In this document: piece after piece, positions 8,791 to 16,967 of the stretch
How the letters are laid out: the number at the start of each line of letters is the position of its first letter
Numbering within the stretch: position 1 is the stretch's first letter
From: Parabacteroides sp. ZJ-118
GTDB lineage: Bacteria; Bacteroidota; Bacteroidia; Bacteroidales; Tannerellaceae
DNA length: 44,028 nt
Direction: 5' to 3'
NCBI RefSeq assembly: GCF_011038785.1
Contig: NZ_JAAKDT010000028.1
Location: 1 to 44,028, forward strand
The notes under the pieces: model-generated
Told to the model about the DNA's origin: nothing
The model's input: only the letters and a program-made list of their open reading frames with translations
The model's database searches: none
Made by a program: the position numbers and the translations under genes

Positions 8791-9546
8791 TTAGTCGGCA
8801 TACTCCTTTAATCGGGTGGATTTCGCGAGCGCCATGATTCGTCTCCAATCGTTCGCCAGGCTTTTCATATCCGGATATAGTAAATCCGCTCCGGCATCCA
8901 ATAATATCTGATCGGGGAGAGGTCCGGTGTTTACAGCTATCGTAAAGATCTCGGCCGCCACGGCGGCTTCTACTCCCAGGGGAGCGTTTTCCACGACAAA
9001 AGCCTCGTTGGGCTTTGCGTCCGCTTTTCGAAGTCCCATCAAATAAGGTTCGGGATGGGGCTTGCCGTATCTCACGTCGAAAGCCGTAACCATCTTCTCC
9101 CGGTTGAAATGTCCCGGATAGGTATGGTTTAGCTTATCGATCAAGCTATGTTGGCCGGAACCGGTCACAACCAATCGCCGCAGCTGGGATGCTTCCACTT
9201 CTTTTAGCACCTCCGCGGCACCGGTCATAGGGGTACCGTCATTATAGGTGTTGAATAGATCTGCCTTCTCTTTATAGATCGCTTGTCGCTCTTCGACGGT
9301 AGCGTCTCGTTGGAGAGTGCGTTGGTAGAGCTCGTTGATCGTACTTTCTCCGGTACGTCCTTCAAACATATAAAAGTCTTCCAGCCGAGAGGTTAGCTGA
9401 TGGAGGGTGGCTACCTCATACCATGCCTGTGCATGAAAACGCATAGAGTCATATAATACACCATCCATATCAAAAAGAACCGCTTTAGGAGAAAGGGATT
9501 CCTGCCTGTGTTTACGCAAATATCGGATAATCGCTTCTTGAATCAT
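8791..9546 (-). CDS. HAD-superfamily hydrolase, beta-phosphoglucomutase-like
   Basis: The 251-residue protein carries all HAD motifs: FDMDGVLYDS (nucleophile Asp plus general acid Asp, about residue 26), the motif II Thr in VVTGSGQ, the motif III Lys in YGKPHPEPY and the motif IV acidic site in FVVENAPLGVEAA. The helical cap between motifs I and II is subfamily I, as in beta-phosphoglucomutases and sugar-phosphate phosphatases. The start is well supported: AAGGAGG sits 7 bases before the ATG, a strong Shine-Dalgarno that is rare in this phylum. The substrate is unknown; pgi lies just upstream on the same strand but behind a terminator, so the gene is its own unit. Confidence 0.9.
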   Translation of the reverse strand: MIQEAIIRYLRKHRQESLSPKAVLFDMDGVLYDSMRFHAQAWYEVATLHQLTSRLEDFYMFEGRTGESTINELYQRTLQRDATVEERQAIYKEKADLFNTYNDGTPMTGAAEVLKEVEASQLRRLVVTGSGQHSLIDKLNHTYPGHFNREKMVTAFDVRYGKPHPEPYLMGLRKADAKPNEAFVVENAPLGVEAAVAAEIFTIAVNTGPLPDQILLDAGADLLYPDMKSLANDWRRIMALAKSTRLKEYAD

Positions 9547-9655
9547 GTTATTACCTCCTTAAAAACCAATAACTACTCCGCGTGTCTCGATCTGATACAA
9601 GGCCGGGAGCGATTTACTCAAAGAATGAAATGAGTAATAAAAAAACAATTCAAAC

Positions 9656-9693
9656 AAAAAAACGGTTCTCTCGCAATGAGAAAACCGTTCTTT
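9656..9693 (-). terminator. Intrinsic terminator of the lysS-gpsA-pgi operon
   Basis: On the minus strand the stem GAACGGTTTTCTC / GAGAGAACCGTT ends in a run of seven T residues. It lies 16 bases after the pgi stop codon. Confidence 0.9.
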
Positions 9694-9708
9694 TAGAGAT
9701 CATACGTA

Positions 9709-11052
9709 TTATAAACGTACTTTGATCGCCTCGCTTTCTTTTTCGTATCCCGGCTTATTCAACAGGGCGAACATATTCTTCTTATAAGCCTCAACACCCG
9801 GTTGATTGAAAGGATTCACACCTAGCATATAACCGCTTATACCGCAAGCTTTCTCGAAGAAATAGAACAACTGACCGATATAGAACGCGCTTACTTTCGG
9901 CATCGTAACCTTGATATTCGGAACGCCACCGTCCACGTGAGCCAACTGAGTACCTAATTCAGCCATCTTGTTTACCTCGTCTACGTGCTTGCCTGCCAAG
10001 AAGTTCAATCCATCCAAATCGGCCTCGTCTGTAGGAACCAACACGCTGTGATCTGTAGCTTCCACGGAGATAACCGTTTCGAAAATCGTACGTTCACCGT
10101 CTTGAATCCATTGCCCCATGGAATGCAAATCGGTTGTCAAATCTACGGATGCGGGGAAAATACCCTTACCGTCTTTCCCTTCGCTCTCTCCGTAAAGCTG
10201 TTTCCACCATTCCGCGATATAGTGCAACCTCGGATGGAAGTTGGCCAAGATCTCAATCTTTTTACCGCTCTTATATAGCTCATTACGAGTAGCGGCATAG
10301 ATAGCGGCCATATTGTCAGCGAAAGGAACGCTTGCGTCTGTGGCTTTTTCCATGGAAACTGCTCCGGCAACTAAGTCGCGGATACTGATACCTGCTACGG
10401 CGATCGGAAGCAAACCTACCGGGGTCAAGACAGAGAAACGTCCGCCCACGTTATCCGGGATGATGAACGTCTTGTAACCTTCTTGATCTGCCAAGGTACG
10501 CAAAGCGCCTCTCTTGGCGTCCGTGATCGCTACGATACGATGTTTCGCCTCTTCCTTGCCAACCGCGTCTTCCAATTGTTTCTTCAAGATACGGAAAGCC
10601 AAGGCAGGCTCTGTAGTCGTACCCGACTTGGAGATATTGATAATACCGAATTGCTTACCTTTCAAGACTTCGCTTAGCTCATAAAGATAATCCTCTCCGA
10701 TATTGTGTCCGGCGTATACCATAACCGGGTTTTTACGGTCGTTTTGCAACCAGTCGAAGCTATTGTTTAACGCCTCTACTACCGCTTTGGTGCCCAAATA
10801 GCTACCACCGATACCAATGGCTACGACTACCTCACATGTGGAACGAAGCACATTCGCCGTATTCTCGATGTCGGCCAACTCCGCGTCCGTAATAGAAGAG
10901 GGGAGATGCAACCAACCCAAGAAGTCGTTACCTGCTCCGTTACCGTTGTGCAATGTGGCAATACATTCCATTGCCTTGGCCTCTTGAGCGTAAACCTGTT
11001 CTTTAGATACAGCGCCCAGTGCCTTGTCGATGTTTAAACTGATGTTTTTCAT
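9709..11052 (-). CDS. pgi: Glucose-6-phosphate isomerase
   Basis: Interconverts glucose-6-phosphate and fructose-6-phosphate in the cytoplasm. The 447-residue length fits the short bacterial PGI class. Visible hallmarks are the sugar-phosphate (SIS) loop [33 protein letters not shown], the PGI signature [16 protein letters not shown], and the second signature [13 protein letters not shown] with its active-site Lys. It starts 8 bases after gpsA and so belongs to the lysS-gpsA-pgi transcript, ending at the hairpin at 9656. Confidence 0.97.
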   Translation of the reverse strand: MKNISLNIDKALGAVSKEQVYAQEAKAMECIATLHNGNGAGNDFLGWLHLPSSITDAELADIENTANVLRSTCEVVVAIGIGGSYLGTKAVVEALNNSFDWLQNDRKNPVMVYAGHNIGEDYLYELSEVLKGKQFGIINISKSGTTTEPALAFRILKKQLEDAVGKEEAKHRIVAITDAKRGALRTLADQEGYKTFIIPDNVGGRFSVLTPVGLLPIAVAGISIRDLVAGAVSMEKATDASVPFADNMAAIYAATRNELYKSGKKIEILANFHPRLHYIAEWWKQLYGESEGKDGKGIFPASVDLTTDLHSMGQWIQDGERTIFETVISVEATDHSVLVPTDEADLDGLNFLAGKHVDEVNKMAELGTQLAHVDGGVPNIKVTMPKVSAFYIGQLFYFFEKACGISGYMLGVNPFNQPGVEAYKKNMFALLNKPGYEKESEAIKVRL

Positions 11053-11060
11053 ATGCGATT

Positions 11061-12056
11061 TTATTTAAACGTTTCCGTTAATTGACGAATGACCGTTATC
11101 GGCGATTTTTTCTCGTACAATATATCATAAACAGCGTCCAATATCGGCATGTTCACTTTATAGTTCTCGTTGATCTCGTGCATACACTTGGTCCCATAAT
11201 ATCCCTCGGCGATCATTTCCATCTCCAGTTGCGCTGTCTTCACGGAATATCCCTTACCGATCATGGTTCCGAAGGTACGGTTACGGCTGAACCGGGAATA
11301 AGCGGTAACCAGCAGATCGCCCAGATAGACAGAGTCGGTGATATCCCGCTCCAGCCCGTGTACGGCATCCACGAAATTACGCATCTCCTCGATAGCGTTC
11401 GAGATAAATACGGCTTGGAAGTTATCGCCATATTTCATTCCATGGCAAATACCGGCGGCGATAGCGTATACGTTCTTCAGTACGGCGGCGTATTCGATAC
11501 CGGTCACATCCTTACAGAAGGAATTCTTTAAGTATTGATTCTTGAAAACGGGGGATATCGTACGGACCTTCTCAATGTCGGAACAAGCCAACGTAATGTA
11601 TGAGAGCCGTTCCAGAGCGATCTCTTCCGCATGACAGGGACCCCCGATAACCGCTATGTTTTCTGTCGGGACCTTGTAATACTCCGCGAAGTAATCCGTG
11701 ATCAACATATTCTCATCCGGTACGATACCCTTGATCGCCGAGATGATAAACTTGCCTTTCAAAGAGGTCTTCACCTTCTTCAAGTGTTGTTTCAAGAAAG
11801 GGGAAGGCGTAGCGAAGATCAGGGTATCCGAGTCCTTGATCGCTTGGTTGATATTGGAGTAAAAGTTTATCTTGTTCGTGTCGAATTTCACGGCGGTGAG
11901 GTAACACGGGTTGTGTCCCAACTGCTTGAACTCCTCGATACGATCGGGCCTACGCATGTACCAGTTGATACTGTCTTGAGTTGAAAGTACGATCTTGGCC
12001 AAGGCGGTAGCCCAGCTACCACCTCCCATTATCGCGATTTTTCCGGGCAAATCCAT
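11061..12056 (-). CDS. gpsA: Glycerol-3-phosphate dehydrogenase [NAD(P)+]
   Basis: Reduces dihydroxyacetone phosphate to sn-glycerol-3-phosphate for phospholipid synthesis. The 331-residue protein opens with the Rossmann loop [13 protein letters not shown]. It has the conserved SAIKGI segment, IGGPCHAEE (a variant of the GPSFA-E motif), and the catalytic-Lys region [17 protein letters not shown]. It lies 12 bases after lysS and 8 bases before pgi on the same strand, so the three are most likely cotranscribed. Confidence 0.96.
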   Translation of the reverse strand: MDLPGKIAIMGGGSWATALAKIVLSTQDSINWYMRRPDRIEEFKQLGHNPCYLTAVKFDTNKINFYSNINQAIKDSDTLIFATPSPFLKQHLKKVKTSLKGKFIISAIKGIVPDENMLITDYFAEYYKVPTENIAVIGGPCHAEEIALERLSYITLACSDIEKVRTISPVFKNQYLKNSFCKDVTGIEYAAVLKNVYAIAAGICHGMKYGDNFQAVFISNAIEEMRNFVDAVHGLERDITDSVYLGDLLVTAYSRFSRNRTFGTMIGKGYSVKTAQLEMEMIAEGYYGTKCMHEINENYKVNMPILDAVYDILYEKKSPITVIRQLTETFK

Positions 12057-12068
12057 CGTATCACGCTT

Positions 12069-13799
12069 TTATTCTCCTACATGGGCTATCCAAGCTTCTA
12101 TTTCCTGGGCCGTAGGATTTTGCAGTTCCAACTTATATTTCTTATTAAGCTCACAGAGATCTTGTCTTAATTTGTTCGCGTTCGCGTCTTTCAGCGAGTC
12201 AACCGTCAGGTAGCCGGCTTTCTGCAAAGCGGGAACCCACTCCTCTGAAATACCCAAGGCTATGTATTTGTCGGCGTTATCTCTCTTTACGGTTTTCTCC
12301 GGACGCATTTGCGGGAAAAGCAATACCTCTTGGATCGTTGTCTGTCCGGTCATCAACATAACCAGACGGTCGATACCGATACCGATACCCGACGTAGGAG
12401 GCATACCGAATTGAAGGGCGCGTAAGAAATCCTGGTCGATGAACATCGCCTCGTCATCCCCTTTCTCGCTTAAGCGCAATTGCTCCTTGAAACGTTCCTC
12501 TTGGTCGATCGGATCGTTCAACTCGCTGTAAGCGTTCGCTAATTCCTTTCCGTTTACCATCAACTCGAAGCGTTCGGTCAGTCCCGGTTTGCTACGGTGC
12601 ATCTTGGTCAGCGGACTCATCTCAACCGGATAGTCGATGATGAAGGTCGGCTGGATAAACGTACCCTCGCAAAACTCCCCGAAGATCTCGTCGATCAATT
12701 TACCTTTACCCATCGTCTCGTCGATCTCCATCTTCAATTCCTCGCAGATCGCACGGATCTCGTCCTCGCTCTTACCTTCCAGATCGTACCCTGTCTTTTC
12801 CTTGATCGCCTCTAGGATCGGCAAACGGCGGAAAGGGGCCTTGAAACTGATTGTCTTACCATCGATCGTGCTCTCGCTCGTACCGTTCACGGCGATGCAG
12901 ATACGTTCCAGCAGTTTTTCGGTGAAGCTCATCATCCAATTATAGTCCTTGTATTGAACATAAAGCTCCATACAGGTGAACTCCGGGTTGTGCGTACGGT
13001 CCATACCCTCGTTGCGGAAGTTCTTACCGATCTCGTATACACCCTCGAATCCACCGACGATCAACCGTTTCAGATACAACTCGGTAGCGATACGTAAATA
13101 CAGATCGATATCCAAGGAGTTATGATGTGTGATGAACGGACGCGCGCTGGCTCCTCCGGCGATAGATTGCAGGATCGGAGTCTCCACCTCCGTGTATCCG
13201 GCCTCATCCAAAGCGGTACGCATGGTCTTGATGATAGCCGCACGTTTCATGAAAATATCTTTTACACCCTCGTTGACTATCAAATCCACGTAACGCTGGC
13301 GATAGCGAAGCTCCGGGTCATTGAAACCGTCATAAGCGACACCGTCCTTATATTTGACGACCGGTAGCGGACGAAGTGATTTAGACAGAACTGTCAATTC
13401 TTGCGCATGAACGGAAATCTCTCCCATCTGAGTACGGAAAACGAATCCCTTGATCCCGACGAAATCACCGATATCCAGTAATTTCTTGAAAACGACATTG
13501 TATGTGTCTTTATTCTCGTCCGGACAGATATCGTCACGAGAGATATAGACCTGTATTCTGCCCTCAGAATCCTGCAGCTCCATGAAAGAGGCCTTTCCCA
13601 TGATACGACGGCTCATGATACGGCCGGCGATACGTACCGGGCGTGGCTCCGCGTCGTCTTTGAATGTCTCTTTTATTTCTTTGGAAAATGCGTTCGTTAC
13701 ATACTCAGCTGCGGGATAAGGCTCTATCCCCATCTGACGCAACTGCTCCATGCTATTACGTCTTATTATTTCCTGTTCACTCAGTTCTAATAGATTCAT
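12069..13799 (-). CDS. lysS: Lysyl-tRNA synthetase, class II
   Basis: Charges tRNA-Lys. The 576-residue protein has the N-terminal OB-fold anticodon domain ([20 protein letters not shown], about 55-165), class II motif 2 ([14 protein letters not shown]) and motif 3 ([15 protein letters not shown]). A C-terminal extension of about 70 residues ends in [11 protein letters not shown]. An in-frame ATG at 13829 would lengthen the product by ten residues, but it overlaps the -7 promoter box at 13827-13834, so the [11 protein letters not shown] start at 13799 is preferred. It is the first gene of the lysS-gpsA-pgi operon. Confidence 0.97.
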   Translation of the reverse strand: MNLLELSEQEIIRRNSMEQLRQMGIEPYPAAEYVTNAFSKEIKETFKDDAEPRPVRIAGRIMSRRIMGKASFMELQDSEGRIQVYISRDDICPDENKDTYNVVFKKLLDIGDFVGIKGFVFRTQMGEISVHAQELTVLSKSLRPLPVVKYKDGVAYDGFNDPELRYRQRYVDLIVNEGVKDIFMKRAAIIKTMRTALDEAGYTEVETPILQSIAGGASARPFITHHNSLDIDLYLRIATELYLKRLIVGGFEGVYEIGKNFRNEGMDRTHNPEFTCMELYVQYKDYNWMMSFTEKLLERICIAVNGTSESTIDGKTISFKAPFRRLPILEAIKEKTGYDLEGKSEDEIRAICEELKMEIDETMGKGKLIDEIFGEFCEGTFIQPTFIIDYPVEMSPLTKMHRSKPGLTERFELMVNGKELANAYSELNDPIDQEERFKEQLRLSEKGDDEAMFIDQDFLRALQFGMPPTSGIGIGIDRLVMLMTGQTTIQEVLLFPQMRPEKTVKRDNADKYIALGISEEWVPALQKAGYLTVDSLKDANANKLRQDLCELNKKYKLELQNPTAQEIEAWIAHVGE

Positions 13800-13826
13800 T
13801 ATGCTATTATTTTGTATAATACGGCG

Positions 13827-13834
13827 CAAAACTA
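13827..13834 (-). promoter_or_regulatory. -7 box of the lysS operon
   Basis: CAAAACTA on the plus strand reads TAGTTTTG on the minus strand, an exact TAnnTTTG. It lies 28 bases before the chosen lysS start and rules out the longer upstream start. Confidence 0.6.
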
Positions 13835-13957
13835 CAAAATATTTCTGATTTATGCTGACTTATGTGGTAAAAGGTTGAGGCAAGCCATGCAAAAAGGACA
13901 ACTGAAATATTTTCGAATGAAAGCCGTGAATATTTTTTGAATATTTTGTGATTTTAA

Positions 13958-13989
13958 TTTGGTTTATAAAATAAACTTATCTACATTCG
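13958..13989 (+). promoter_or_regulatory. Candidate promoter with GTTTA-N5-TAAAC operator
   Basis: TTTG (13958-13961) and TACATTCG (13982-13989, one mismatch to TAnnTTTG) are 20 bp apart. The spacer is filled by the dyad GTTTATAAAATAAAC (13962-13976). A second copy, GTTTACAAAATAAAC, lies at 14041-14055. The dyad could be the target of the winged-helix regulator encoded at 15198; this is inference. Confidence 0.4.
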
Positions 13990-13995
13990 CGACGT

Positions 13996-14029
13996 GCAAA
14001 GAGGAGTGCGCAGCTTCTTTGCTTTTTTT
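13996..14029 (+). terminator. Terminator-like hairpin ahead of the DUF2141-like pseudogene
   Basis: GCAAAGA pairs with TCTTTGC (about 14 to 17 bases apart) and is followed by seven T residues. No plus-strand gene lies upstream, since lysS is divergent. It may therefore be an attenuator in a leader, or the end of a short RNA. Confidence 0.5.
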
Positions 14030-14095
14030 ATCCACAGACAGTTTACAAAATAAACTTGTTTGTGATAGTAGTAACAATAAAAGGAGGATACTAAA

Positions 14096-14449
14096 ATGAG
14101 ACGAGTTCTATTCACATTGTTTTTATTTATGTTGGTATGTGTTGTTTTTATTTATGTTGGTATGTGGTTGCGTAAAGGCACGTACTATTATCGTAGAGGT
14201 TGGTAATATACGCAGTAATCAAGGAAATATCCTGGTCATGGCTCAGGCCGGGAAAGATACGAAGCCTGTTTATGGCATGGCGAAGTCTGAGAAAGGGAAG
14301 GTCACGATCCGGTTGGAAAACGTGGATTGGGAAAAAATTTGACTTATCCGTATGCCATGACGAGAACGAGAATTGGCAAATGGATATGCTGGAAGGAAGA
14401 GGAAGCGACTTTCAAATTAAAGCTGCATTATCATCCGGTAAATCAATAG
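14096..14449 (+). pseudogene. Broken DUF2141-like exported protein gene
   Basis: A Shine-Dalgarno (AAAGGAGG) and ATG at 14096 open a signal-peptide frame that is thrown off by a perfect 25-bp tandem duplication (14117-14141 repeated at 14142-14166). With one copy removed the frame reads MRRVLFTLFLFMLVCGCVKA, then VEVGNIRSNQGNILVMAQAG, then VTIRLENVDWEK. A second shift near the A run at 14334-14339 leads to LSVCHDENENWQMDML. A third near 14390-14405 leads to ATFKLKLHYHPVNQ and a stop at 14449. HDENxNxxxD and the overall plan fit DUF2141. Each shift is +1, so the gene is not functional as read. Confidence 0.75.
14117..14166 (+). repeat. Perfect 25-bp tandem duplication
   Basis: Bases 14117-14141 and 14142-14166 are identical. 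The unit length of 25 is not a multiple of three, so the duplication breaks the signal-peptide reading frame; deleting one copy restores it. Confidence 0.95.
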
Positions 14450-14597
14450 AGCCACGGTACGGGTTTTACTACCACCGCTTTGGATTTTGGCGATAGGCTG
14501 GGGTAGTATCCAAAAGATATCGGGACAAACGGTCGTCTATAAAGCCCATGTTTCCGATGCGGGAGGAAATATCTGGATATTTTCCCGAGATAAGTAA
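14450..14597 (+). other. Possible decayed coding remnant
   Basis: After the DUF2141-like stop, frames with protein-like composition continue: FTTTALDFGDRLG, then, after a stop and shift, GSIQKISGQTVVYKAHVSD and GNIWIFSRDK ending at 14597. I recognise no family. It may be the tail of a second broken gene. Confidence 0.3.
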
Positions 14598-14622
14598 ATA
14601 TAACAAATAAATAATTAAGTTT

Positions 14623-15213
14623 ATGGAAGACAAGAATTTAACAGAGAAGGAGAGTCTGGAGCTTATAGCCCGGATGATTAAGGAGACGCAAAATAACGTG
14701 GCCCGCTATGCGGCGTATCCGCTTTTGATATGGGGATATCTGACAACGTTTATCGCTGTAGTCGTTTGGTTCGCTATTTTTAAATACGAATTTTATCAAA
14801 TACAATATTTGTGGTGGTCACTGCCGGTCATCGCTTTTCCGTTAACCATTTATTTCAGCAGGAAGAGCGGAAAGAGAGGGGCACAAACGTATATGGATCG
14901 GATCACAAATAGGGTTTGGGGCATCTTTGGATGTGTCGGGTTTCTATTATCGTTTTTTGCTTTTTTCCAAGCGGTCGATATCTATTTCTTGATTCCGCTT
15001 TTGATGGGAATGGGAGTGGCGATTAGTGGATGTGTAACCAAATACAACCCGATGATCGTATTGGGGATTGTTGGTATTGCCTTGTCCTTTTCGCTTCTGT
15101 TTATACACGGTTTGGATCGTTTGTTGATTTTTGCCGCTATCTTTGTGGTCATGATGATTATTCCCGGTCATCTGCTAAATGAAAAAATGAAACAAGAATG
15201 TTTAAAGAGCTAG
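14623..15213 (+). CDS. Six-helix inner-membrane protein, paired with a regulator
   Basis: The 196-residue protein has a short cytoplasmic N-terminus (LTEKESLELIARMIKETQ) and about six membrane helices in three pairs (near 33-53, 62-80, 97-115, 118-135, 140-157 and 160-176). I do not recognise a characterised family; similar proteins occur next to winged-helix regulators in Bacteroidetes. Its end overlaps the regulator gene by 16 bases, so the two are almost certainly translated together, suggesting a membrane partner or a target of that regulator. Confidence 0.85.
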   Translation: MEDKNLTEKESLELIARMIKETQNNVARYAAYPLLIWGYLTTFIAVVVWFAIFKYEFYQIQYLWWSLPVIAFPLTIYFSRKSGKRGAQTYMDRITNRVWGIFGCVGFLLSFFAFFQAVDIYFLIPLLMGMGVAISGCVTKYNPMIVLGIVGIALSFSLLFIHGLDRLLIFAAIFVVMMIIPGHLLNEKMKQECLKS

Positions 15214-15482
15214 ATCCCTTATTGCACTCCCAGCTCCGGTTAGCGGTGATGTCCATTTTACTATCGGTGGAGGAGGCGGAGTTTGTCTATATCAAGGAGA
15301 AGACGAACGCTACGGCGGGAAATCTGAGCGTCCAACTGGACAAACTTAGTGAAGCGGGTTATATCGAGATCGAGAAGGGCTTTGTCGGGAAGAAGCCCCG
15401 GACGGTTTGCCGGATCACAGACAAAGGATGCTTGGCGATGGAGGAGTATGTGAATACATTAAGGCAATATATCCATATTTAG
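15198..15482 (+). CDS. Winged-helix transcriptional regulator (MarR/ArsR-like, HTH_34 type)
   Basis: The 94-residue single-domain protein contains LRLAVMSILLSVEEAEFVYI, the recognition helix segment NATAGNLSVQLDKLSEAGYI and a wing IEKGFVGKKPRTVCRITDKG. It ends in EEYVNTLRQY and has no ligand domain. Such small regulators usually repress a neighbouring operon as dimers. It overlaps the membrane-protein gene upstream, and the paired GTTTA-N5-TAAAC dyads at 13962 and 14041 are candidate binding sites. Confidence 0.9.
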   Translation: MFKELDPLLHSQLRLAVMSILLSVEEAEFVYIKEKTNATAGNLSVQLDKLSEAGYIEIEKGFVGKKPRTVCRITDKGCLAMEEYVNTLRQYIHI

Positions 15483-15506
15483 CTTGTGCCATCGTGATGG
15501 CACAAG
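15483..15506. terminator. Perfect hairpin after the regulator gene
   Basis: CTTGTGCCATC and GATGGCACAAG pair without mismatch around two bases, directly after the regulator stop codon. There is only a short T stretch (TCTT), so termination strength is uncertain. Confidence 0.55.
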
Positions 15507-15566
15507 TCTTCCGCGATCCTATATCCCGGGGGACGGCGAGTAATTCCAATGACTCCAAACCGGCGC

Positions 15567-16880
15567 TTAAGCCCGGAATTGGATGAGCAACAACCCCAAT
15601 CCGACAGCGACCCCGGTCGCTATCAATCCCGGCATCATGAAAGAATGGTTCAAGATGTATTTACCGATGCGGGTCGTACCGGTACGGTCGAAGTTGATGG
15701 CGGCTACGACGGTCGGGTAGTTGGGGATGAAGAAATAACCGTTTACGGCGGGGAATAAGGCGATCAACATATAGGGCGAGATTCCCAACGCGATCCCTAG
15801 CGGCAACAACGAACGAACGGTAGCCGCCTGGCTGAACAATAAAATGGACATTACGAAAAGGGCCAACCCGAATAACCAAGGCATCTGCGTAACCACATGT
15901 TCGATCGATCCCTTTAACTCGGTCATATTACCGGAGATAAAAGTATCTCCCATCCAAGCGATACCGAAGATCGCTACCACCGCTTGCATGCCCGCGGAGA
16001 AAACAGAACCCTGCGCGGCCTTGATTCCATCCGTTTTGGTGAATAATAGGATGAAAGCGGAGGCTGTCAACATCAAGGCCTCGATGATATGTGACATCTG
16101 CATCGGTACCTTTTCCATGTTGACGTCAAAGACCGGACGTAGGGACTCCATCGAACCAAAAATAACGATCGCTATCGTGGCGAGAACAAATATAGCGACC
16201 GACAAAGCCGCTTTCACTTGGTTTTCCACGCCTTTTGCCTCGTAATGCTTCGTGCCGAACTCACGGCTCTCGATCCGCTTTAAATACTCCGGATCTTGAT
16301 CCAATTCTTTACCGACCCTTAACGAATAGATCGCTCCCGCCAATACCCCCGATAAGGTACAAGGAACAGCTATCATAAGGATATCCATCAAGGAAATATG
16401 ATATCCGGATAACATACTGAGCATCGCTACCGTAGCCGCCGATATCGGACTGGCCGTAATCGCTTGCTGGGAAGCGATCACGGCGATCGCCATCGGACGT
16501 TCGGGGCGGATCCTCGTCTCCGTAGCTACCTCGGCGATTACCGGAAGTACCGAGTAAGCCACATGCCCCGTTCCGGCTATGAAGGTAAACAGATAAGTGA
16601 CGAACGGGCTTAACAGGGTGATTCGTTGGGGATGCTTGCGAAGCAATTTCTCCGCCCACTTAATCATCAGATCAAGTCCGCCGGCGGCTTGCATACAACT
16701 GGCCGCCGCTATTACGGCAACGATCATAAGCATGACATCGATAGGAGGGGAAGTGGGCTGGAGCCCGAATCCAAAAGTGAGTATACCGAGTCCGAGACCT
16801 CCCAACACGCCCAATCCGATACCCCCGATACGGGCACCTATAATGATGGCGATTAAAACGAACGCTAATTGTAACAACAT
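15567..16880 (-). CDS. Anaerobic C4-dicarboxylate transporter, DcuA/DcuB family
   Basis: The 437-residue, very hydrophobic protein has the Dcu family layout of about ten to twelve helices. Visible landmarks are FVLIAIIIGARIGGIGLGVL at the start, FIAGTGHVAYSVLPVIAEVA, QQAITASPISAATVAMLSML, and the end PNYPTVVAAINFDRTGTTRI followed by NHSFMMPG. Dcu carriers exchange fumarate, succinate and aspartate during fumarate respiration, which fits succinate-producing Bacteroidales. An in-frame ATG at 16919 lies inside the minus-strand promoter box (16917-16924), so the start at 16880 is chosen. DcuA and DcuB cannot be told apart by eye. Confidence 0.92.
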   Translation of the reverse strand: MLLQLAFVLIAIIIGARIGGIGLGVLGGLGLGILTFGFGLQPTSPPIDVMLMIVAVIAAASCMQAAGGLDLMIKWAEKLLRKHPQRITLLSPFVTYLFTFIAGTGHVAYSVLPVIAEVATETRIRPERPMAIAVIASQQAITASPISAATVAMLSMLSGYHISLMDILMIAVPCTLSGVLAGAIYSLRVGKELDQDPEYLKRIESREFGTKHYEAKGVENQVKAALSVAIFVLATIAIVIFGSMESLRPVFDVNMEKVPMQMSHIIEALMLTASAFILLFTKTDGIKAAQGSVFSAGMQAVVAIFGIAWMGDTFISGNMTELKGSIEHVVTQMPWLFGLALFVMSILLFSQAATVRSLLPLGIALGISPYMLIALFPAVNGYFFIPNYPTVVAAINFDRTGTTRIGKYILNHSFMMPGLIATGVAVGLGLLLIQFRA

Positions 16881-16903
16881 GCCGCGCGATTCTTTTGATT
16901 TAG

Positions 16904-16934
16904 TTTGTATTGGGAGCAAAAATACTTATTTTTG
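16904..16934 (+). promoter_or_regulatory. Promoter of the GH2 glycosidase gene
   Basis: TTTG at 16904-16907 and TATTTTTG at 16927-16934 match the -33 and -7 boxes exactly, with a 19-bp spacer. The start codon follows 33 bases later. It overlaps the divergent transporter promoter. Confidence 0.75.
16917..16924 (-). promoter_or_regulatory. -7 box of the C4-dicarboxylate transporter gene
   Basis: CAAAAATA on the plus strand reads TATTTTTG on the minus strand, an exact TAnnTTTG. It lies inside the spacer of the opposing GH2 promoter. Confidence 0.6.
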
Positions 16935-16967
16935 TTCCGCTATGAATAACAAAAACGCAAAAAACGA

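Noticed and set aside
15499-15513. TGGCAC after the regulator gene as a sigma-54 box
   Set aside because: It is the right arm of a hairpin and no TTGC lies at the required distance.
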